NCBI GenBank assembly: GCA_028532985.1
Contig: JANCIK010000002.1
Coordinates: 310,001 to 374,000, forward strand
DNA: 64,000 nt
Reading direction: 5' to 3'
From: Stropharia rugosoannulata
Lineage: Eukaryota; Basidiomycota; Agaricomycetes; Agaricales; Strophariaceae
A model generated the notes under the pieces. That model was not told where the DNA came from, made no database searches, and was given only the letters and a program-made list of their open reading frames with translations. Of this stretch, positions 46,730-57,924 are shown one piece after another (position 1 is the stretch's first letter; each line of letters starts with the position of its first letter). The position numbers and the translations under genes are program-made.

Positions 46730-46740
46730 GCCTCTGTCAT
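46728..46740. repeat. Right target-site duplication of the LINE
   Basis: AAGCCTCTGTCAT, identical to 40272-40284. Joining the two flanks at this sequence restores the pre-insertion site. Confidence 0.85.
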
Positions 46741-46794
46741 TCCCGTCCTCGCTCCCTCCAAGATCCCGCCAAGATCTCGTCCTCCATCGTTGCT

Positions 46795-47345
46795 TCACTG
46801 GTGGAACTCGCCATGCTCGTATTTCTCTCTTGTTCGTTGCCAGCTTAGCTTCTCTAACCTCTTCATGTCTTTGTGTAGGTCTTCCGATGGATGATTCTGG
46901 AACAACTTCTTGTCGAATTCCCGCAGCAATCAAATTGTATCGCGTCCTCTACTTCGTGATAGTGTCACGTATACTCCGAATGGTGAAAGTGCTCCAGTAG
47001 GTGGTTTTCCTATGTCTATAATCACGTACTCAATTGTTTGACCTTGTGATTTATAGTCTGTAAACACATATCCTGGCGTTATTGCATACTGTCGCCTCTT
47101 TATGCGATATTCTTCTTTCTTCGCTCCTCTGGCTGTAAACAATGAAGCTTCCGAAGGCGTTATGGGTATTAATCCTTCGGGTATTCCTTCGAATTTTATT
47201 GACGATCCTTTGTCAGGTTGAAATAGAAACATTGCGGGAGGATATTCCAATGTTATCGCTCCATCTACAGGCTGACCCAGTTCCCCTTCTCTCTCGTCGA
47301 GTATAATGTCTTTGGTAATGCCCCTTGTCTCATTTGCTACCTCCG
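46795..47345 (-). pseudogene. PIF1/Helitron-type helicase C-terminal relic
   Basis: Reading leftward, VANETRGITKDIILDERE, LEYPPAMFLF, GIPEGLIPI, YAITPGYVFTDYKSQGQTIEYVIIDIG and FGVYVTLSRSRGRDTIR form the C-terminal helicase block (motifs V and VI: TDYKSQGQT and VYVTLSRSRG) seen in PIF1-like helicases of Helitrons. One frameshift near 46,950 separates it from the last segment FDKKLFQNHPSEDL...KYEHGEFHQ, with a stop at 46795. The ATPase core upstream is missing or scrambled. It is a truncated transposon-derived gene, cut off from its 3' flank by the LINE. Confidence 0.78.
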
Positions 47346-47616
47346 CTTCCGTACAAGTTTGTACTTAAGATAATTCTCACTCTTAACGTCGGCGCCTCCT
47401 TAAAATTCATGTAGTCATCTTGAATTATTTTTAAGGGTATCTCTTGACTTTAAATTTAAACTTATTTGCTTGTTTGCCCAAAACAATCAGCAAGGCACTA
47501 TCGCTGAAAGCGATACTTTATCTAATAATAATACAGTAGTTTTGTGCGTAATCGTATGGTAAGTATACCTAAGGGTAAAGGTCGGTGCGATGACGACAAA
47601 TGTCCCTGACACAAGT

Positions 47617-49203
47617 TTAAATACGCCACATGGGCTGAGAAGTGCCCCGACGCAATCCGTTGGTAGTAGACCGAGAATTACCAGGAACATGTGTGGGCGA
47701 CGGCGACAGTCCTCCCATATGAACGGAGGCACGCGCTCCCTCTGCATGCATTGGCCAAGTTGCCGAGCGAGCGCGTCGGGCATGTAATGGCAAGTAATAT
47801 GCGTCTGTCCCAGTGCTCCTTGCTGCAGCACTTGCCGCACGCTTCATTGAGCTAGAATACGTCGCCGCGGTAAAATCACGCGGCGGGCGCTGAGAATGCA
47901 GTACGTTGGGCCTGCTATCTGGCACGATGTTCTGGAAAGACTTGTTGCGTCTTGTAAGTTGCCCTGCGCGTGTGGATGAGTCGCGAGTACTGACAACGGG
48001 CGAAGAGTGGGGATAAACGTAAGTGGCCTGAGACTCCAACGACTCATCAACGGCCGCATCTTCGCCTAGTACTCGCCATGATTGCTCTACACTACTCTCG
48101 CTCTCCGGAATAGTGCACAAGGTGTAAGAATGGCATGGGTCATCTTGGAATGTACGCAGTGCCTCCTCGCGAAATGTGTCCGAAAGTTCAGGGGAGATTC
48201 CCCGTTCCTCGTAGTCCTCGAAGCGGTCGTCCTCTGGTCCAAAGAAGTACGAACGGTCCTCCTTGAGAGATGGAGAGACAGAGTGGGAGGGGGAAACGGT
48301 ACGCCAGGACGTACCGCGCAGGTTAAGAACGCCCAGTCCGTCAAACGGCTCGCAACCGTCTTTGCGCAAGAGCCCGCGAATGCCGAGTCCTGCTCCAGGC
48401 GTAGGAGGACGAGCGAGGCGGCGCGGGGGCGCGACTGACTCATAAATGCAAGAGAGTACGTCGGCGTTGCTCGACTCCCCTGCCTGCCGTGCAGAGCGTG
48501 CGGTGGTTAGAGTATCATCGGCCAGAGTCGCTGAAAGGACAAGCGCCCCGTCCTCTTCCTCCTCTTCCTCGAGCTCTGAGGTATCGCTAACGAGCGAGAC
48601 GTCGCACGCACTGGTGTCCGCCTCCACCGCACTGTCATCAGGGACTGCAGAAGGCTGGTGGATTCCATCCGAGAGATCGTCTTCCTCCCCAAAAGAGGTA
48701 GGTGGGAACTCTCCAGAATCATAAGGTAACGCAGATCCTGTATAAGTGGAGGAATATGAGACCGACAAAGATTCAAAGCCTTCAAGTGACGGCGGCGGCG
48801 TCATCGCCGGCGAGTTGCATGGCACGCGGATGGGATTGGCGCTCATAGCCACCATACCCGTATACGCGTAGGCATCGTCTTCGCCGTATTCGCAGTCTGA
48901 GAACCCATCAGACTCGTACTCGAAGATATAATGGTGGTCACAGGTCGAGGTAGCTTTGGAGCTCTCGGGATTTTCCGTCAGCCCTTCCCCATTGAAGTTG
49001 CGGGTCCCAGTTACACGATTGACTTGGTCGCTTCCTTCCTCCAGCCTAGAGCAGGTAGAGCGTTGCTTCTGCTCGGCAGCACCGGTACCAGAGGGATGCA
49101 AGGCCTTCGCCAGGATCTGGGCCTTCATAATTGCAAGTGTGCGTGACGAAAAAATGAGTTGTGCGAGTGATAGAAGAATACCCCGGAGCAGTTCACTGGG
49201 CAT
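47617..49203 (-). CDS. Acidic, disordered hypothetical protein
   Basis: A single uninterrupted 528-codon frame. After a short hydrophobic N-terminus (LLRGILLSLAQLIFSS, possible signal or membrane anchor), the protein is Ser/Glu/Asp-rich. It has an acidic run of seven residues near 218, a segment DGLGVLNLRGTSWRTVSPSHSVSP, another GPEDDRFEDYEERGISPELSDTF, and a basic Ser/Arg-rich C-terminus. No domain is recognised. The conserved-looking short blocks separated by low complexity resemble fungal regulatory phosphoproteins, but that is a guess. Confidence 0.65.
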   Translation of the reverse strand: MPSELLRGILLSLAQLIFSSRTLAIMKAQILAKALHPSGTGAAEQKQRSTCSRLEEGSDQVNRVTGTRNFNGEGLTENPESSKATSTCDHHYIFEYESDGFSDCEYGEDDAYAYTGMVAMSANPIRVPCNSPAMTPPPSLEGFESLSVSYSSTYTGSALPYDSGEFPPTSFGEEDDLSDGIHQPSAVPDDSAVEADTSACDVSLVSDTSELEEEEEEDGALVLSATLADDTLTTARSARQAGESSNADVLSCIYESVAPPRRLARPPTPGAGLGIRGLLRKDGCEPFDGLGVLNLRGTSWRTVSPSHSVSPSLKEDRSYFFGPEDDRFEDYEERGISPELSDTFREEALRTFQDDPCHSYTLCTIPESESSVEQSWRVLGEDAAVDESLESQATYVYPHSSPVVSTRDSSTRAGQLTRRNKSFQNIVPDSRPNVLHSQRPPRDFTAATYSSSMKRAASAAARSTGTDAYYLPLHARRARSATWPMHAEGARASVHMGGLSPSPTHVPGNSRSTTNGLRRGTSQPMWRI

Positions 49204-49892
49204 GTACTGAGGAATGGGTGTATGGAAGACAAGATTAGTTTGTGGTTTGGCAAGTAAGCTTTACCAGAGAAGGAAGGCGAAATAGAATGTGGTGTGTGGT
49301 GGGGATATAGTTCTGTGTGTGTAGTAGGTGATAGACTGTATGGGGCTAGTAAAATGTGCCAGGAGAGCGTAGCTAGTTTGATGATTGGGAGTAGAACATG
49401 ATTCTTGCAATGCGTCTGTCTAGCTCTTTTATAATCATATTTCTGCGGCTGACATAGAACCTTGTGCAGTGGTTGACATGGACGCTCCGTTTCATTTTAT
49501 CCTAAGTGTATGCCACCTGATGCTGATGCCACCTCAACGTTTGAAATGTGAAGTTGCTTATTTAGTACGGCGACAAAGCCATAGAAGAAACAAAGAAGAG
49601 CCAGTCAATTTGCACACTTATTCGCTTATCATAGGGTATGAAACAGAATCATCAGCAGAACATCTTATATTTCAAGTTGTCTTACACGTCTAAAAAACAA
49701 ACACGTACCCGAGGAAAAAATAATTATGCAATACAAATAGATAATTAGCTACTAGCACAATCGTTGTACAATTGAAATGGCATGATGATAAGCACCGCCC
49801 GAACTCGGGGATAAAATTGGAGAGGAACGAAGCACAGATAATAATCAAGATGACACGAAACAAAAACGAAACAAAAAATACATGTAAGTCAC
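49204..49892. other. Intergenic, no supported gene
   Basis: This is the upstream region of the acidic protein gene and the 3' flank of the ATAD2-like gene. Only short AT-rich frames are present. Confidence 0.4.
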
Positions 49893-52800
49893 TCACTCCT
49901 CGTCGTCAAATGCCTCCACCTCGTCAATGAAATCATTCACGTCTTGGATCAGTTTCTTCACCATTTCATCGCGATCCCACTCCCGCCGGTGCCTCCACAC
50001 TGTCCCCAGGCAGGTAGCCCGTAGCTGTTCCAACTGCTCAATCGTAAGCAACCCTGTCCGCTCGCGCAGAACATGCCGCAAATCAGAGACAAAGGATTCT
50101 GTCAACTTGAAATCAGGAAGAGGCGGGGGCGGCTCCGGTGTGGGCTCCTTCTCCACGACGACCGCCATTGCTACGCTTTCAGGTTCTTCGGCGCGTAGGG
50201 CAGGTGGCATCGGGGATCTCGATTTCGACTTGCGCATCTGTAGAGCCGGGTCGATCTGCATCGAGGTATGCATATTGTAAGACGACCCAGGCGGCATGTT
50301 AGGGAGAGGTTGCGGGGAAGGCGTGTTTCTTTGTAGCATATCAAGGAAGGACTCCTGTCGAGGTGGGAAAGTTCCAGGGTGCGGCTGTGATTGGAAAGGG
50401 TCTTCAAGTGGGAAGTTATATAAATTTTGACCGATGGGTCTAGGCGGTGTGCGCGGCATCTGATCCTGGACGACAGGGTTGAGCAGGTTTGCGTCGAAGC
50501 CGCCGTTCCTTCTGGGGACATCGTCGACGATCATTTGCTCGGTGAATGCTTGCGGATTATGTAAGATCGGGCCAAAAGTATGGAAGCCATTTTGCTGCTG
50601 CAGCGAGGGATGCATAGGCACTGGTAGATGTGGTTGGGGACCATACGCATCCGGGTGATGATGATTAGTATGGAACTGGGAAGGGCTGTTGAAATTATAA
50701 TGACGTTGGTGCATTCCAGGTTCTACCAAGGGTCCCATAGGGTCAATGTCCCCTGTCGCAAAACGAACATTGTGAGACTGCCCATTGACGACCGGCGGTG
50801 AGGAAGGTAATGTATCCAACGGGTCGCGCTCGTCGTCTGCATTGTCCACTAGCCTCGAGCGTTTAGCATCGCGTTCCCCGCTAATGCCTGGTGCACCATG
50901 GGCTTCGACCTCCGACATATTTGAGTCTACACCGCTCCCCTCCTCCCCACGTTGTCGCTTGAGCCTGCGCTCCAGAAGAACAGGGTCGGTGATGGCATGC
51001 TCTGGCTGCAGTCCGTTGTGCCTTGCACTTTTCCTGGTAGGTATTGGAGGGGCCTGAGTATTCTCCTTGTCCTTCCCACGCTCCTTGTCCTTAGTTTTCC
51101 TGTACTCTTCCCGCCGCTGGCGCTCCCTTGCGGCCATACGCTCGCATTCCTGAACGATATGCGGGTCGAATTCCTGTATACTAAGCTTGGCTGCCGTAAA
51201 CATTGATTCCGCTTTACTCCAGCGGTCTCTGTCTTCGTACTGCCGCACTTGGGTATTATGAAGTATCTTCCCAACATCTTCAAGGAATTCGCCTGGAGTC
51301 AAATAGTGGTCCTTATATAGCTCCACTTGCATGCGTTCTAAGTCCATATCGAATAGTTCAGGTTGCGGTTGCTCCATGATCTGCTGTTGTTGCATGACAA
51401 TGCCATTGGCAGACGGCGCTTCGTCGGGATTGGCCGTCGCCATAGGTTGATCCTCTGAGATCTGGAGAGAGCCATTGACACCCCTATGTACATCGATGGC
51501 CACAGTCGTCACCGTGTCCGTGACGACAATATTGTGTGGGTCAAAGTTATACTCTTCCTACTCAGGCTTACATCAGCACCACTCATATAATAGAAATGAA
51601 GTCTTACCGTTGCTGGCTTAGTGAATCTCTTGTACTTGCGTCTGAGTTCAGTCAGAATAGGCCCCAGTCGGAACTTGAGCTGTGTTAGTAGGCGTGCGTC
51701 GCTCTCTGCCTGAACGGCAAGCTCCGCAGCCGTAGGCTTGCGTGGCTCCAGCGGAGGAGCGATGGGCAGTTCTTCTAGAACTCGCTTCCGCCTCTCCATC
51801 CCGTCCGCAAACTTATTGGGCGGGCGCTGGACGTCTTGTAAGAGACCCTCAAAAAAGGCCATCCGTTGTGCGACTGAAGGCGAGGTAAGCTGTACCCGGT
51901 TATCTTTCATGGGGCCAAACCAGGCTTTGACGTCCCGGGGGAGTTCGGCGAAGCTGCCGTCTACAACCGCGAGTAGAAGGATTGGATCGGTAGGCGCGAG
52001 GGTATCAAGCATCGCTCGCACTGTTGAGCGTGCCGTTTCTGATATGGCCGAGCACCAGCCAACCAATGATGGTATATAAATTACGGATGGCTGATGCCGC
52101 TTCGCCTCAACGAAGAGTTGCACAATAGCTGCTTCGGGAGTCTGTAGACGTTTACAGCGCATGTTATTAAACAGTGGAAAAACGAAGTTGCGAAACATAC
52201 CCGAGTGGAGTCACTCATAAGGGTTCCAAGTTCCAAGCTTTGAATATGATATCCTTCTAGATGGTGCAGCGCAGCAGCACCAATGTATCCCTGTCCCATA
52301 CCGACCGGCCCATGGATAATGACACGAGGTCGATATACTCGAAGGGTTTGCATTGCTGAACATCCGGTCAACGAACAGTTTTAACCTAACACATCTTTCG
52401 TAGACGTACCTTGAGACAGCATTTCCTTCTCTAGAGCACCTTCCTCGCCGCCTTCATCTTCGAACTCAGCTTCCTCCAGTGCAGTGAGTTTTTTCTCAAT
52501 GGGCATCACACGTTGTACAACGGCCTTTACATCCTCCAGGGTATCTTGAAGCAGCGGGACCAGCTGCGTGGGTAAAGGTGTCGCTGCAGACGAAGAGGAT
52601 CTTGCAGATGAAGGTACGAGCTCTGCAGAACTGCTATGAGCGTTATTAAATATCACCGAAAATCGAATAAATTACTTTTAATGGAAATCATGAAATCACG
52701 TAAGCCGACTTCGATTGTTTCTGGTTTGAGCAGCAAGCGCTCACTGCTCTTGTACACTTGCGGGTATCGACGTTGAATTGCATTGAGAGCAGCTTCAGTG

Positions 52801-54969
52801 CAAAGAGCCTACGCATTAGAAATGATGGCGGTGAATAACTTCAACCATGGTAAGAGGACATGCAAAGCGATTATACTCACTCTGAGATCTGCGCCTCCGT
52901 AGCCTTTCGTCAATTTAGCCAAACCCTTGACTTTCTCTTTCAACTCCCTTTGCTTCTCTTCCGTCTTCTCACTTTCTTCGCCACCCCAGCCTCCCCATTT
53001 ATTTGTCATGATACTCAAAATCTTCTCACGTGCCTCCAGTCCAGGGAGGCCAAAGTAGAACTCTCGGTCGAATCGTCCTGGGCGGCGAAGCGCCGGATCA
53101 ACAGCGTCTGGCCGATTCGTCGCACCAATGACAACAACTTGGCCGCGCCCGTCCATACCGTCCATTAAAGCCAACAACGTACTAACAATGGACGCGTGGA
53201 TTTGATCCTGCTTTGACGATCGCACGGGCGCAAGCCCGTCGATCTCGTCGAAGAAGATTATAGAAGGTTGTGAGTTTCGCGCCTCTTCGAAGAGAAGGCG
53301 TAATTGCCTCTCTGCTTCTCCAACCCATTTGGAAAGGCAGTCAGCGCCTTTCCGCATGAAAAAAGCTGTTGGTTAAGGGTATAAGGGGATGCGCGAAAAC
53401 TATGTCTAAATCAATCTACACACATATTTGTCGACCACCAGAGCGACAGCTGGCAGCTAGTGCTCGAGCCATAAGGGTTTTTCCTGTTCCTGGAGGTCCA
53501 TGGAACAAAACACCACGAGGAGGAGTTACGTTGAATCTCTGGAATACTTCCGGATATAGTAACGGAAGAAGGGTCATTTCTTTCAAGGCATGGATATCTG
53601 GAAGATTAAATATAAATACATGAACAAGTCGGAACCGGTTATATGCTCACGATCATCTAGTCCACCGACTTCGTCGAAAGTTACGTTCTGGTTGACACCT
53701 AGGGGATCGGCATCTGCAAGGGCTTTGAAATTCGTGAGTAATGTGACGCGACACCAAAAATCAAAGCATACCGGCATCACCTATTTTCCCCAAGTTCGAC
53801 GGAGTACCAGCAGCGAGATCGGTAGGTAGCATGCCGCCAGCCGCCACAGTACCCGCGCCGAAGGGAGCTATGCCACCGAAAGGTTTACGTGGAGTTCTTG
53901 TTGGATAATCGGAGTCCTAGAAGTAGATATGAGGATCAGCGAAGACAGCTGGAAGGAGAGCACACACAGAATCGCCGTCCCCATGCAGCCCCATCATTTT
54001 CCCCAGTTCCCTGCCGTTTGCACTGAAACCAAGGCGTGGCTTGCCCCTTCCTCCCGTTCCATTGCTCCGGCCTCCAGTTTTGTTCTGCTTCTGTTTGGGT
54101 TCTTCAAGAGTTGGAAAGACGGCATAGTTGACTGGTTTTCGTTGCCGCAAAGCGTATGCTTTGCCATCGCCGTCGTCTTCCGCTTCAGGTTCCTGTTCGG
54201 GTTCTTCAGGATTCCCGAGGTCTTCCTGGTCGGAAGAGTGTGGAGCATCATCGAGTGACCCATCGCCGTCAGCAGATGTTGCGGACGAGATGTGCTGGTA
54301 GTCGTCGTCTTTCGTACCACGGGTTGCATTGCGTTTGGAAAGACGCGCTTCCCTGTCAGCATGTTGTCGTTGCCGGCGTTGTTCATCTTTCTCTTTCTGC
54401 GACAGTTGAGGGCCTCTAACGAGACGCTTGGACCGATTCCTGGTCTCGTAGCCACCATGATGAAGATGCTCTTCGTCGTCGCTGACGACAAAATCCGCCA
54501 GTTTTTGATTTCTTCGGGGGCGTAATCGTCCGTGGTATTTGTCTTCGTCATCGTCTATGGATACGTTTCTTTGCTTCGCAGATGATGCGCGAGTGACCTT
54601 GTCATTATCGAACAGTTTCTCGGCCTCCATCACTTGGTCGTCGTCTCCTTCAGCATCATTGTCGCTGCTTTCCACATACACTTTGCGGGTGGTCCGTCGT
54701 CCTCCCTTCGTTATGACAACCTCTTTCCTTTCGTCCTCTTCCTCCTCTTCTTCTTTGGGCTGCTCATCCATGTCATGGTCGACTGACTTTTCACTAGCGT
54801 TGTATTCCGAGCCTGAAGGAAGACTTGACGTGCGGCGAGTAGAGCGTCGGAGATTCATGTCGCTCTTCGCTGGAAGCTTGAATGTTAGGGGAGAGTGGGT
54901 AGAACTTGGTTTGCCGTTGGTATGTGGCTCGAAGTTTGACTCAGCCAAATTTGTCGAGCTGTGAGGCAT
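49893..54969 (-). CDS. YTA7: ATAD2/Yta7-type AAA ATPase with degenerate bromodomain
   Basis: Ten exons (54969-53968, 53916-53772, 53713-53651, 53597-53424, 53365-52881, 52808-52676, 52622-52410, 52355-52201, 52141-51608, 51557-49893) give 1522 residues with exact phase. Residues 1-330 are acidic and disordered. [19 protein letters not shown] leads into the first AAA module: Walker A GPPGTGKT (437-444), Walker [10 protein letters not shown], sensor [22 protein letters not shown]. The second AAA module is degenerate (GPVGMGQ lacks the Lys). The C-terminal third has [12 protein letters not shown] and a bromodomain-like segment ([25 protein letters not shown]...WSKAESMF) split by a Gln-rich insert. 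Yta7/ATAD2 is a nuclear hexamer that unfolds or evicts histone H3-H4 and regulates histone genes and heterochromatin boundaries. Confidence 0.95.
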
Positions 54970-56662
54970 GAAAGAGTGGAGTCGTCCACCACTCTATGGA
55001 GGCAAGCCAAGTGAAGTATCACCAGGCCTTGGTCGTAGTATAAGTGTCGGTGGAAACAGAGGCCGCCGCCAGTCCTTCGCCAGTCGTCGTCGAGAAATTC
55101 GATTGCATCCAAGGCATCCATTGTTGCTGCACAGAGTGGCAGTGCTTATTTGGCTTTGTTGATAACCATCAATCTCCGCCCACCTTTCTTCCATCGAATC
55201 GTAGAGAAAGTAGCCCCGGTACTCCGTCTAAATCCCGTTCTTCTGAGATTTGTAGTCAAGCTTCAATTCGAATTTCAGGAAGTGGCCTTTGAGCGACGGA
55301 TGGCGACGGATCGAGGCGAGCATCGTGGTGGCTACATTGTTTGGCCTTGTTGTTTCAAATCAACCAAAGTCCCCGTTGCTCCTCCTGCCCCCAAACCTCC
55401 CCGCACCCAGTATTCGTCAGTTGGCAAAATTGTGGGACTGTTGCAATTTCTCGAGGGTTTCGGGCGCAGGCGTGTTGTTACGTCGAAAAGCTGTCAGAAA
55501 TCCGGCCAAAATCGGAGGAACGGCGGTCAGGGTAGAATATACACGCTTGAGTGAGCGTTTGCCTGCGTTTCTTCATGGAAGTTCGAGGAAAGAGAGCTGG
55601 TTTCACGTCTCATCCTCTCACTTTCTTGCTGCAGAACTTCGTGATGCTTCCGTCTGTGACGTGTGTGACATAATGTCACAAATCCTTTTTCGGCCGTAAA
55701 CACTAAAAAGGGAGGGTGGGAACGTGGGGACCCAGTAGCAACATTCTCTCAAAGGAGATTCTAGTAGGAACAACGAAAGTAACGCATTGAAAGCAAGTTG
55801 AAAGTCATTAAATATGTATTCTAGCACACTGAACCTGCAGAAGAGTTACAGCACAAAAACGAAACCATTGAAAGAAATTATACATGCAACTAGTTGGCAA
55901 CTAGACCGTTAGTATGTAGTATGTACATAGATTTGACATAGATAGAAACAAAAGGTACTTATCCTGGATTTATAACAGGTGAAATTACTTACTTCCTTAC
56001 GCTCATAAGCCAAGACTTTCTCGAACTTGAAAGGAGACGGTGAACGGGACGTACAGTTAGTCTAAATATGGAGAAATATCAGCTAAAAGTAGAATGTCAC
56101 CGACTAGATAGGGACGCACAAATTTCAATCCACCGTTTCCACCAGACCCGAGCTTGAACGTTGAACATTTGAACCTTGAGTGATTACGGAGGCGTCACAC
56201 AATTGACTAGGCAATTGAAGCTCAGTGAAGTTCTGCTATGAAGCAATTTAAGACACCGATTCTCCGGCAGTTGATGGTAAGTGGAAATGGGGATTTAATA
56301 TCAATATTATCAGTACAAATGGTCACCCGTTCACCGTTCACCGGTCATCGCTTCCTACTAAATACATCGCGTGTCATACTACATTGCATGTATGATAGGG
56401 AGCATTATAAATGTGGTATTAAACTTTTATTAATTCATATTGGACGTTAATAAATGTGCTGCATGGTCTTCCTGTGCAATATAAAGATCCCTCTCAGAGG
56501 TCAAGTAAATCAATATTCTACCACTTTTGCTCAACTGTTGTTCTCACAGGGAGACAACATATGAGTTGCACGACCCGGGACAGCAGTAAAAATCCGGTTC
56601 TTCTGCGAGAGCCTACTTCCTCGTGAGCAAGCGTCTCTGATAGTAATAATAGGTCGGCCGCA
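54970..56662. other. Intergenic, no supported gene
   Basis: Overlapping frames at 54,968-55,700 on both strands are GC-rich leader sequence of the ATAD2-like gene and are not supported as genes. A short perfect palindrome GTGACATAATGTCAC lies near 55,664-55,678. The rest is AT-rich without recognisable features. Confidence 0.4.
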
Positions 56663-57924
56663 TCACTGATCCGGCTCCTCCAAGGCAGAGATCCTGATTT
56701 GCGCGTAGCGGAGGGTAAATAGCAGAATGACGAACGTGATTGCAATGAATAGTGCGCTGAGGATATGTGATAAGCCGCCGGAGAGCACGTCAAAGGAAAT
56801 TTTGAATATGGCAACAAGCACAAATACAGCGGCCCTATATGTACCCCATCGGGTTTTAGTCAACATCAACAGAGCATAGCATAGACTACAGGTGTGCTCA
56901 CCATGAAAGCAATACCGCGGGTAATGCTAGCGTCCCCCACAAGTAACTATCACTTTCCTGTGCAGAATCCTATTATTATGAAATGACACCCTCAGCATTG
57001 ATTTGAGAACCCACCTCAGTGATCCACAGGTCTTCAGTCCGGCGACAGAGAAAGCTGGTCTTGTGCCCAAGGCATATAATGCCGGCAGCGATGCTGCCAC
57101 TTGAGAAGAACAGAGAAATGATGACCATGGTACGATAGAACGTGCTTTCGTCCGTACCGAACAGCTGCATGAGAGCCGTTGTGCACCTAAAATATATATA
57201 GTTAATGCTGAGCTGCAGTGTTCATATGGCTGAAATACACGTACGCGAAGACGGTGGCACACGACACGTTAACGATGGTCTTCCACCCATCCGTAAAATG
57301 TTCGATGATCGCGTTCTGCCTGGATACTAGCTCGAAATCGACATTGGTCGATGGAAGGGAGCGATGCATGTTGTGTCTGTATCTGTTGTAGTATCTTTTG
57401 GGAATTCCGAGGGTAATGACATTATAGACCAGGGGCCAGAAAGAAGCGAATAGTCGGAAAAGATGGAAAACAGGGTTTAACGATATTTGGGAGATGATGC
57501 TGGCGTGATTTGTTGTCAGCTTGGAAGCGACTTAGATGTATGTACTTACAAGTATTGATAGCCTGAGGGTACTTGGTCATTAACGTAGAAAGGCAAAGGT
57601 TCACATGTCAAGGCAGTATTTGGAACTGGGCATGAATCTATGGACCCAAATGTCAATGTTTGAAATCAAGAGGACTGCAATTACGGAAAATTTGCTAGCT
57701 TACTGTAATCAGGGAGCGGACTCGGATAAGGCGGGTTGATGCAGTACGAAGGAAGAGCAATGCAATCAAAGGCTAAATAAGTAGAGTCTGTATAGAGACA
57801 GCGTTAATCCTCGTTAATCCTGATCGATCATGATCACAGAAGATAACTTGCCAGTGCTCTTTTGACGCCCGGAGCCGCGATAGGCAGTCGTGGGAAGAGG
57901 AAAAGATTGGATGGAGTCTGACAT
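56663..57924 (-). CDS. Orphan multi-helix membrane protein, paralogue C
   Basis: Seven exons (57924-57852, 57787-57704, 57637-57550, 57499-57245, 57186-57015, 56957-56902, 56834-56663) encode 299 residues. The N-terminal exons are Pro/Tyr-rich (FPLPTTAYRGSGRQ). Helices follow in LFRLFASFWPLVYNVITLG, IVNVSCATVFACTTALMQLFG, TMVIISLFFSSGSIAAGIICLG, GTLALPAVLLSWAAVFVLVA and ILSALFIAITFVILLFTL. The block RHNMHRSLPSTNVDFELVSRQN precedes helix 2, as HQDE-type blocks do in paralogues A and B. Intron 1 (57788-57851) starts with GC (context G|GCAAGT). The conserved C-terminal tail TLAHEEVG seen in paralogue D is present in the DNA just downstream but out of frame. Function unknown; probably an integral membrane protein. 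Confidence 0.82.

Noticed and set aside
52356..52676. Intact second AAA ATPase in the ATAD2-like protein
   Set aside because: The second Walker A reads GPVGMGQ without the lysine, as in Yta7/ATAD2, so it is a degenerate, structural module and not a second active ATPase.
55150..55699. Two overlapping plus-strand frames (134-136 codons) beyond the ATAD2-like start
   Set aside because: No domain, no splice pattern, and they lie in the GC-rich leader region of the minus-strand gene.
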